DNA from: Apoderus coryli
Lineage: Eukaryota; Arthropoda; Insecta; Coleoptera; Attelabidae
Direction of reading: 5' to 3'
Length of the DNA stretch: 64,000 nt
NCBI GenBank assembly: GCA_911728435.2
Contig: OU452203.1
Coordinates: 12,173,651-12,237,650, forward strand
Shown here: piece by piece, positions 55,757-64,000 of the stretch
How positions within the stretch are numbered: position 1 is the stretch's first letter
Layout: each line of letters begins with the position of its first letter
Translations under genes and position numbers: made by a program
Notes under the pieces: model-generated
Told to the model about the DNA's origin: nothing
Seen by the model: the letters and a program-made list of their open reading frames with translations, nothing else
The model's database searches: none

Positions 55757-56328
55757 CGGTGTGCCAGAATGTGGGCAGTCTCTCGGATGGGGGTAGGTTG
55801 TGATAAAAAAACGTTATAAGTTCATATAAAGTTTTGTCGACTTTCTCTGCAAAGTTATGTGCCTTTAAAGACTAGACCTGAAATTCAGTTTTTTAATGAT
55901 AATCGCCTCGTATAAATTAATACAAATTTAGTATAATTTACATCAGATAGGGGTCGAGTAACCCTATATTCAAAACAATGGCATTTCATTATGGCCACAG
56001 GGTCGTACTGACGTAGGGATTGTTAACCCTTTTTTTTTTAATGCGTTTTGCTACTGAAATTTTGAAGCAGTTTTTAAATAGTTTAACCATTTTGCTATAA
56101 AAGTGATACTCCTAGGTTCGATATCGATCAAATAAACCGGTTTCGAGATAAAGTACTTTTTATTTAAAATGCCTTTTATTGTGGAAGGGAGACCGGTAAG
56201 AATTACGACTGTGCAGTAAGGGTGCAACACTTTGCAGTGAAGATCTATTCGACATATTTTTATATGCACCTTCTTTTTCACAACCTACCCCAATCTCAGA
56301 GATTGTCGACATATTCTGGAACACCCTG
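55757..56328. mobile_element. MITE with about 50-bp inverted termini
   Basis: CGGTGTGCCAGAATGTGGGC, then GGGTAGGTTGTGA on the left mirrors TCACAACCTACCCCAATCTC ... ATATTCTGGAACACCCTG on the right; 572 bp without coding capacity. Confidence 0.7.
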
Positions 56329-56374
56329 TATAGTTAGAGCACAGCCAGGAAGCACACTGAAAAGGAACGTGAGG

Positions 56375-56600
56375 GTAGGGCGTTAAATATTCATCCGCAC
56401 CCTATTACATTACACAGATCTGTCAATTTGTTTATACCGTCACAAAAAAGAACGTTTCGCCAAGAAATTCGCTGAACCTTCTCACTCTTGATCGTAAATT
56501 TCTTCCCATGGAGTTTTTGTTTAAATTTTGAAACAAATAATCGCTGGGGATTAGGTCGAGGCAATATAGGTGGGTGATTTATAATATCCAGGTGTCCAGG
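56375..56600 (-). pseudogene. Mariner transposase C-terminal remnant
   Basis: Minus strand: HLDIINHPPILPRPNPQRLF, then LHGKKFTIKSEKVQ and FCDGINKLTDLCNVIG. The order (HPPYSPDLAPSDYFLF; L.GKKFTSN.EV; F.DGI.KL..R...CI...G) is that of mariner transposases, and the third Asp box PRPNP is mutated. No other part of the gene is close by. Confidence 0.65.
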
Positions 56601-56679
56601 GTAACTTGATGGTAGTACAACTCAAATCTCTTTTTTTGTAATTAAATATTGAAAGTTTTTAGATGCTCGAGAAATATAT

Positions 56680-57170
56680 TGTAACAAACAAGAAAATGTA
56701 CACCTGTTTGCAACACCGCTACACGTCTCGTTAAACTCGAGCTAGTTGTGTCGACCGCCATGAAGCTAGAATGGACATACGTGCGCCAGAATATTCGACT
56801 ACTCTCTGGAAGGGTTCGAAAAAGAGAGCACATCATACATAAAGGCAACGTAACAGTCAACGAGGAATCAGCGAATAGTTAAGAATAGTGTTGTGACATA
56901 CAAATAATAGTGAAAGTCAATTTAGTTCATGTTATTAGTTTGTTTCAGTGTTTGTTCTAAGTGTAAATAAATTAGTTTTAATTAAAGCTCGTTATTATTT
57001 CACACAACGAAGCACGAAAAACGTTAAATTGGTGTCAAGTGTGGGGTAATAACGAGCCCTCTTTCTCGAACCCTTCCAGAGAGTAATCGAACCTTCTAGC
57101 GCACGTATGTCCATTCTAGATTCATGGCGGTCGACACAACTAGCCGTTTAGATTACATCCCTAAAGTTTC
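56680..57170. repeat. LTR-like segment with its start repeated in inverse
   Basis: Starts TGTAACAAACAAG. The stretch at about 56738-56830 (AGTTGTGTCGACCGCCATGA, GGACATACGTGCG, CTCTCTGGAAGGGTTCGA) is repeated in inverse at about 57055-57160. Between them are AAATAAATTAG...AAAGCTCGTT and ATTGGTGTCAAGTGTGGGG, which resembles the primer-binding junction after an LTR. It may be an LTR followed by an inverted LTR fragment. No gag or pol is seen. Confidence 0.45.
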
Positions 57171-57483
57171 ACTCATTCTTCCCACCTGACCCGCCTTTTA
57201 CCTATTTCTAAAATAAATTTCAACTCTGCGCTCCTCCTACTTATCATTTGGACCTGTTTGTAGACTCTTCAGACAGGAAAGGAAGCCTGTGACAATGCTA
57301 CAAGTCATAGAAAAAATCGGTTGTGTCACCTCAAAACTTTCTCGGCAAGATATAGTATAACCTGTGTAACTAAACAGAATCTGGAAATGGTGTTAGTCGC
57401 CCCAGGGGACTTGCATCTTTATCTCAACAACCCATATGCGAGTTGTCGTCGAGGGACTTTATACACCTAACTGGTGAAATCTT

Positions 57484-58598
57484 AAACGTGGAGGAGAATA
57501 TGTTGTTGCCTTATTCTTTGACCTATCAAAGACATTTGATACGGTTGATAAGCAGTTTGTGTCGACCAAGCTATCCTGTATGGGTGTGAGGGGAAACGTC
57601 AACGACTGGATCTTTTCATACTTGAATCAACGTAGATATCGTGTCAGGATAGACTCAAAGTTATCTGATTATGAAGACATTAATATCGGCACTCCTCAGG
57701 GAAGTATCCTAGGCCCCCTTATTTTCCTTTTATTTGTTAATGACTTGCCTCAGCGGCTTACCTTTGCAAGACCATTTATGTACGCGGATGATACATCTTT
57801 AATCATAACAGACAGGGACCCTAAAATTCTTCAAGGAAAGATTTTATCTACATTACGAGCTTTTGATTCGTGGTGCCATGATAACCGATTGATGGTTAAC
57901 CATGATAAAACAGTTCTGCTTCAATTTAACAGATATAAATCATCACTAGACTTCGATGTACAGTTTGGAAGCAGCATCATGCCCTGGTCACAGTCTGTGA
58001 AGATTTTGGGTGTAACTGTTGACGAGAAATCACCTAGATGTCGTATGTGGAAAGCTATCCCAACAGGCTCACTTAATTTATTCTCTGACGGGTCATAGGA
58101 ATACTTCAGCCCTAATAACAGTATATTATTCTTGTTTACTATGCGATTTCATATAATATAGTATCCTGGGGCAGGTCTTGTGAGGTGAATCGGGTATTTG
58201 TTATTCAGAAGCGGATATTGCGGACCATCTTTGGTCTGCCATTCGGCTTCTATTGTCGGGGCACATTTAAAAGTGAAAGGATGCTAACAGTGGCCTGTAT
58301 TTATCTCTGTAAATTACTTACTCATATATTTAAGAATCAAATTTTGTTTCCCGTGAATGGCTCGCAACATAGTTACGCTACTAAGGGTCGAAACCAACTA
58401 CTATTACCTAGGCATTATCATGAGTTTTACAGGAAGTCGCCGCATTATTCTGGCATAAGCTATTTTAACATGTTGCCCTCTTCTATCAAAAACTCAGCAA
58501 CTGAAAATGTTTTTAAGAGCAGACTGAAATTATTTCTAGTTGAAAATTGTTTTTATACTCTGCAAGAGGTTGTTCAGTTTTGCTCTAGTATGATGTGA
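57484..58598 (+). pseudogene. LINE reverse transcriptase, palm to C-terminus
   Basis: Plus strand: EYVVALFFDLSKTFDTVDKQ (motif A), MGVRGNVNDWIFSYLNQRRY, IGTPQGSILGPLIFLLFVND (about 57688-57748), ARPFMYADDTSLII (catalytic YADD at about 57780-57795), WCHDNRLMVNHDKTVLLQFN, SVKILGVTVDEK. After a deletion/frameshift at about 58050-58150: VNRVFVIQKRILRTIFGLPF, RGTFKSERMLTVACIYLCKL, and the C-terminal ISYFNMLPSSIKN...FKSRLKLFLVENCFY, to a stop at 58596-58598. The tail AAAGATTATTATTAGTAAT at about 58752-58770 ends the element. 5'-truncated: no endonuclease and no fingers. The palm is intact. Confidence 0.88.
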
Positions 58599-58764
58599 AT
58601 TGCGCTGCTGGATGTGTTTAATATCTTTTTCTGTTTTTTCTTTTTTTAGTGATAGCGTTTAAGATTTTATTTGTTGTTCTATACAAATTATTCGTATATT
58701 TGTGACTTGCCAATGTATATACTCGTATTTTATATTGATTAATGTCCAGTAAAGATTATTATTA

Positions 58765-59145
58765 GTAATATTCTCGAGAACTATGTATATTTCAAAAGTA
58801 TTTCTGTAAAGAGCATAAAAAGTGCTTTGTATATGGATGTACTCGACTTCTACTGTACCACTCGACTTCTACTGCTATTTGGGAATTTGGAGGTTGTTCG
58901 GACCGCTATCACAGGGTTAAAGCGAGTTTAACCAAAAACTTATGGGTTCATCCTACGATTCCCCCAAACTAATATACCACAATTTAGCTCAATGAATGAA
59001 ACGTTTAAGCCCTATCGTTGGAAGAATACCTAGAGACACACAGACAAACATGCAGACATACTTCCATCTGGAAATGATCTTCAAAATAGTTATATCCGTC
59101 TTTATATCATTTCTTTAGCGCGTTCACAATATTTTTCCTGGGGCA
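58765..59145 (+). repeat. Dispersed repeat family, longest copy
   Basis: TTCTCGAGAACTATGTATAT, CTATCACAGGGTTAAAGCGA, ACCAAAAACTTATGGGTTCA, CCACAATTTAGCTCAATGAA, ACACACAGACAAACATGCAG, CATCTGGAAATGATCTTCAA, ATATCCGTCTTTATATCA. It starts right after the LINE tail. An internal 17-bp duplication (ACTCGACTTCTACTG) is present. Confidence 0.7.
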
Positions 59146-60537
59146 GGAACGTAAAGTACGAATTATTCCAATGGGAACACTTTTCGTCTAAAAAAAAATA
59201 TTTTCTTGTTTGGTGTACTTTTTCATCAGTAAAAGGTAACTTTTAGTCACAGTGGGAAACAAAAACACAAAATTTTTTATGTAGAAAATGAACGGTTAAG
59301 TTCAAGTCTTAATCAGTACCTTTCACAAAAATTCAATTACACCAATAGATTTCCGATACTAATTCAGTGGTACCAACATTGCCTTAAATGTGCAACATAT
59401 ATTTACTTACGTACATCCATACAATAATATCCCAAACAAGATAAAAATAATTATCTGTCATATACCGTGGTTGTACCAGAGAGGTAATAATAACAAAACA
59501 GACTAAGTATATACCATTTGGGGAATTGATACTTGCTCTGCAGGAGAAAAGAGATCTCTTATCAAACAATAACCGATAATAATACGTTTGGCGAAGGTAT
59601 ATCTGTGGCGCGAGACTGGTATAGCACAATATAATATAACTACCGGTAGATATCTGCAATAAAACTACTGAAGATATCTGGAAATACAAGTAGGTACATC
59701 TGGAATTGGAATTGATTGAGTATTTATTTCGTCTGGTTTTTATTAAAATGTAAACTACTATAAAGTATATCGAAATTTGTTAAACCATCAAACGAAACCG
59801 CGTGTTGCACGACATATCTACGCCTGCGTCTAATTTTGCCGGGATTCGCCGGGCCGTCGCAACGCACCCCCCAGTTCACCCCCTCGCGCTCGTGCGAAAT
59901 ATACGACTATATGCGGTAGTAAATGTGTTATAGGGTTTGTTTCCGACGAAACAACACACTGTTGCGTATCAAACACCTTCTAGCTTGTTTATCTTTTCGA
60001 AGTGAGCTTTCCGCTTTCTGTTTTTTTTTTAAGTTCAAAAAGGACGAATATTTCCTCAATATATGGCTTGATTGTTGTTTGTTTATAAGTGTAGGTTTGT
60101 TGAAAAACTTTCTGGAATATATTTTCATGATGAACTTGATGAAAACAATTATTTTTACTATACCAACTGAACTCAATCATATTTAAGGTAAAATTAATAA
60201 TCATCTACTGATATTATTGTCCATTTTATTGATGTCTTTTATTTTTCTTGTCTTGGGCTGTGGTTCACAATCATACACAAACATGGTGGTTCACAATCAT
60301 ACAAAACATTTTTTGCAACTATATTTTTAATAATAGTTTCATGTCGATTGTTCTTTCAATGTTTCGAGAAGACTTATCTTTTTCAAGAATTTATGAAATT
60401 ATAATTTTACAATCAGTAACATAAACACTTAAACAAGAATACAGTATTAAATTTAATTACATATACCCTGAATTCTTTTTAATATGCAACAGGCTTCCAT
60501 CATATAACCATTGTTGTTAATTGGCGAAAATTACAAA
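59146..60537. other. Gene-free stretch with a GC-rich island
   Basis: No gene is recognised. At 59815-59905 the sequence becomes strongly GC-rich (GCCGGGATTCGCCGGGCCGT, CCCCCCAGTTCACCCCCTCG) for about 90 bp, unlike its surroundings. A 27-bp tandem duplication (GGTTCACAATCATACA...) lies at about 60261-60307. Confidence 0.45.
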
Positions 60538-60785
60538 ATGTACACCAATGAGGAAAATATTATGCTGATTACTTGGTGTAATTCACATTTTAGTATGAGA
60601 GAACTGTTTAGTGCTGAATACCCTAATCGTCCCGTATCCAGTCCTTCCACTATTTCAAGACTTGACCGAAGATTTTAACGTGAATATGATCGTAACAAAA
60701 GCAACAGATTATCAAGGGTTCTGACTGAAGAGAAAAAATTAGAGATTATTATGCAAGTACAAAATAATACAAAGGACACATCTTC
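60538..60785 (+). pseudogene. Tc1-like transposase, 5' part (split by a LINE)
   Basis: The ATG at 60538 opens MYTNEENIMLITWCNSHFSM, RELFSAEYPNRPVSSPSTIS, RLDRRF, a stop, then VLTEEKKLEIIMQVQNNTKD. This is a helix-turn-helix N-terminus. The ORF resumes after the LINE at about 62852. Confidence 0.75.
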
Positions 60786-62851
60786 CACAGTGCCTAAGTG
60801 ATTTTAAATATCTTAGAGCAAAAATTAAAAAAGACATAAAAACATCTTATAAACAATACGTTTCTAATTTTGAAATTTCACTACTAACTAAATTTTATGT
60901 ACTACAAGAAAATCCTATAAATTTTTGGAATTTTATAAGATCAAAACAAAAAAACTCTACAGATTTACCGTTTGAAATTCATTTAGGGGATGAAACCTAC
61001 TGTGGTCCACAGGAAATAAAAAGCATTTGCTAATTATTTCGAGACAGTATACGTAAAACCTCAAAATCCTAACATATCGAATGAATTAGTTTCAAACGTA
61101 GAATCTTGTTTCACAATAGGCGGTATTTCAGTAGAAGATGTTAAAAATGCTTTAAAAATACTAAAACCCAAAAAATGTTTAGGCTCGGATGTGATACCTA
61201 GATTTATTCTAAAAGGCTGTAGCGACTTATTTAGCGAGCCACTAAGAGTAATTTTTAATCTATCATTAAAAAAACAAATGTTTCCAGATTCTTTGAAGAT
61301 AACAAAGATAACACCGATTTTTAAAAATGGAGATCGCAAATATAGAAAATTACCGCCCTATAGCAATATTATCCAACATAGCACCAGTTTTTGAAATTGT
61401 ATTGTCTACTGAAATGCAGTACCATTTAAAACATCGCTTGTCCGATGTCCAGAATGGTTTCAGAAAGGGTAGATCTGTAACAGGTAATTTACTTAATTTT
61501 GTAACATTGACAGCGGAGGCCTTAGCTAACGGGGAGCAGGTGGATGTTGTCTATACAGATTTTGCACGAGCTTTTGACAGAGTTGACCATTCAATACTTT
61601 TAATGAAATTAAGAGCAAAATCATTTTCAGAAAGCATGTGTACTTTTCTGAAATCGTATTTGGAAAATAGGAAGTAATACGTTTCGATCCAAGGAGTCGA
61701 GTCTGACAAATTTGTACCCTCATCGGGAGTCCCTCAGGGAAGCACTCTGGGTCCTGTTCTGTTTCTCATATTTATAGATAACATAGCAGCAGTAGTGAAG
61801 TCTAGTAAATGTTTGTTTGCTGATGACAGGAAAATTTTCAAACCGATTACAATTTTGAGCGACTGTGTTGAACTTGAAAAGGACTTAGACTCTATCTACA
61901 AATGGTCCATTCAAAATCGTTTGCCTTTTAATATACCAAAATGTAAAGCTATGACCTATCACTATATAAAAACACCCATACAATTCTCATACTCGATTAA
62001 CAATAACATATTATGTACAACTGTTTTAATTAAAGACCTGGGGGTGTTATTTGACAGAAGACTGACATTCTGAGACCACATTATCCAGATAACAAACGCA
62101 TCCTTTCGAAATCTTGGATTTTTATTAAGAAACACAAAGGAGTTTAAAAATAAGAAAACCTTGGTTGTGCTTTATAACGCGTTTGTACGTTCAAAACTGG
62201 AGTACTGTGCTGTTGTTTGGTCACCCTTGTACACGAAATACATCTTAATGCTTGAGAGACTACAAAGAAAGTTTGTCAGACAGGCAGATTTTCTATTGTA
62301 TAATCAGCATGCCTCCGACTATCATGTGAATCGAGGAAATTATAATCTGATGTCACTCTGTAATAGAACAACTATGCAGGGAATACTGTACTTATTTAAA
62401 ATTATTAATAGTACGATATTTGATAATATTACATTAGAGAAAATGCGCATCTCAGTACCGTCTTCAAGGACTCGCATGAAAAATAATTTACCTTTTAGTC
62501 TGGAAACCCCTAGGACTAACTATCAGTACAGAACACCAATTTCGATGATGTCAAGAAATTATACTGAGGTGAAAAATTGCTGTGACATTTTTTATGATAG
62601 TTTAAGAAAATTGAAGAAATCAATTATCTCTGAATTAATTTCAGGGTAATTCGATTATTAGAAATTGTATTTTTTTTCGATTTTTTTCTTGTTTTTGTTT
62701 AGTTTTTTCATATATTATATTTTAGTTTTAAGTTTTGTTCTTTGTTTTTTTTTGTTGGTAATATGTTGTTGTTATTGTTGTTGTAAGCACACTTTATAAC
62801 TGGGTCATATGACCTGTGTAAGTTGTTGCAAATAAATAAAGAAAAGTAATA
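60786..62851 (+). mobile_element. Jockey/CR1-group LINE inserted in a transposase
   Basis: 5'-truncated LINE of about 2.07 kb. Order: YLRAKIKKDIKTSYKQYVSN, NFWNFIRSKQKNSTDLPFEI (about 60815-60985), then fingers KKCLGSDVIPRFILKGCSDL and IENYRPIAILSNIAPVFEIV. The palm has DVQNGFRKGRSVTGNLLNFV, VVYTDFARAFDRVDHSILLM, SGVPQGSTLGPVLF, CLFADDRKIF (FADD). The thumb has IKDLGVLFDRRLTF, KLEYCAVVWSPLYTK, and the stop is at about 62647-62649. Defects: frame changes near 61030 and 61330 and single stops near 61675 and 62071, so it is less decayed than most copies here. The 3' end has GTTGTTATTGTTGTTG and AAATAAATAAAGAAAAG. The exact target duplication could not be read. Confidence 0.85.
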
Positions 62852-63303
62852 ATTTATCAACAAAATCCATTGCTGAGACTGTAGGTGTAAGCAAAACTTC
62901 AGTATTTAGAACTCTGAAACGCGAAAATATCATTCATACAAATTTCAAATGCATCAAGAACTTGTGGAAAGAGATGCAGAAGCATATGGATTGATTTTTG
63001 TATCAATATTTCCCAGAAAATTAATAATGTTCAATTAATGCTTCAACAAATTGTATTTACCGATGAATCGACTTTTACTGTCCACGGAGATGTGCACAGA
63101 CAAAATTTTATGTACTGGAGCCGAGATAATTTACATCTTAGCTATTCTACACGATCACAAAGGCCTCAAAAAACGAATATTTTGGTGGGAATAATAGGGC
63201 CGAACATTTTGGGATCTTTTTTTATTGATGGAAATCTCGATCTAGATCTACTACAGACTCAAATAGGCATAGGTTCATTGAAGTTATCGCGAAATCGCCT
63301 TTA
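62852..63303 (+). pseudogene. Tc1-like transposase, 3' part (continues 60538-60785)
   Basis: LSTKSIAETVGVSKTSVFRT, LKRENIIHTNFK (second helix-turn-helix), then, in another frame, MHQELVERDAEAYGL. After two stops: LMLQQIVFTDESTFTVHGDV (first catalytic Asp, FTDEST), HRQNFMYWSRDNLHLSY, QRPQKTNILVGIIGPNILGS, FFIDGNLD. It stops before the second and third Asp. The domain order joins the 60538-60785 part without gap, so the LINE between is an insertion. Confidence 0.8.
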
Positions 63304-64000
63304 GCCATTGAAGTGAAATGTGACAAAGTTATTTCTCTAAATATAAGTATTTGCTAGCCATACACTACCGAATAAAATTTCAGCCATAGGCGTCCGAACG
63401 GGGAAAGTAGGTATTGCTGATAACAAATCTGATATCAGTTCTTCCCAAAATGACTAAATCCACAATCCAAATTTTGGTATACGGAGGTTTTTGGGGTCGC
63501 TGACTACGAATCCGAAATCTGTTTTTGACTAGCTATCTTGCAGTATTCAAAGTGGGACACTCGGTATAGGTTTTTTGGATTATTATTTTTGGGAAAAGTT
63601 GGTTGAACAAAAGGAAAATATCCACAAAATGTTTGAGTTAACTAAATGGATGAAATGGGAACGAATCTATTTAAGTCAATAATTAATTGACTAATAGGAT
63701 GAACTCATAAGTTAAAATCGCTTTAACTCTGTGATAGGGGTGCACACAACCTCCAAATTCTTAAATAGCAGTAGTGGTGCATCATTTGAAAGCACTTCAG
63801 GATCCTCAAAAAATTCGGCCAAGATTATTTATTTATTTGGTTGGGTGTTATTGATGGTAATGTTTGTGCTCTACATTTCCTACCCCCCAAGGTTGAACTC
63901 GGAACTGTTTTTTCTGGACACCCTAGAGGATGTTCCTACACTGAACCGAAAAGGTACGTGATATTAATAAAAAAGTGCTTCAAATCAATGAACGTCAACA
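63304..64000. other. Gene-free end with a dispersed repeat copy
   Basis: No gene is recognised. A minus-strand copy of the dispersed repeat lies at 63685-63815 (inverse of CTTTCAAATGATGCACCACT, CCCCTATCACAGAGTTAAAG). The frame at 63731-63961 overlaps this repeat and is not supported as a gene. Confidence 0.5.

Noticed and set aside
63731..63961. 76-codon frame near the window end
   Set aside because: Overlaps a minus-strand copy of the dispersed repeat family; no motif.

Overview
This is AT-rich animal nuclear DNA from an arthropod, most probably an insect. Three things point there: a spliced NeuroD-type bHLH gene, dense decayed non-LTR retrotransposons and Tc1/mariner, hAT and Transib-type DNA transposons, and Penelope-like repeats carrying minimal hammerhead-ribozyme motifs. 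A beetle is a reasonable guess but cannot be fixed from the sequence. There are no bacterial-style operons and no CRISPR array. The only convincing host gene is the NeuroD-like gene at 29117-29875. Almost everything else recognisable is mobile-element debris in different stages of decay.

Layout. 1-10 kb: two LINE (non-LTR retrotransposon) remnants lying tail to tail (1750-3490), a third LINE scrap, a DUF7869-like mobile ORF remnant and a foldback element. 10-17 kb: a LINE with endonuclease and reverse transcriptase (RT) on the minus strand (10227-12073), a truncated Tc1-like transposase, a Copia integrase remnant and further LINE ends. 17-24 kb: mostly non-coding, with a transposase tail, a tRNA-like fragment, a MITE and an R1-type LINE remnant. 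24.5-26.1 kb: an 80-bp satellite array and a 155-bp tandem repeat. 26.4-28.4 kb: a nearly intact Tc1/mariner-superfamily element with 340-bp terminal inverted repeats. 29.1-29.9 kb: NeuroD-like gene. 30-37 kb: LINE remnant, hammerhead-bearing foldback insertions and a palindromic element split by a LINE. 40-41.6 kb: endonuclease-RT remnant and a tRNA-like gene.

43.2-48.1 kb is a nest. A mariner remnant is split by a hAT element (43562-48032, near-perfect 8-bp target duplication). The hAT in turn contains a MITE, a long palindrome and an intron-bearing Transib (RAG1-related) pseudogene. 48-50 kb holds LINE and transposase fragments. 52.9-55.2 kb has four hammerhead motifs in alternating orientation, with a transposon lodged between the first two. 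56-64 kb has mariner, LTR-like and LINE pieces, ending with a LINE inserted into a Tc1-like transposase.

The genes do not form a pathway. The biological themes are (1) a developmental transcription factor embedded in repeats, with an unusual 57-bp stop-free intron in its bHLH loop, and (2) a population of non-autonomous elements built as inverted repeats around minimal hammerhead ribozymes.
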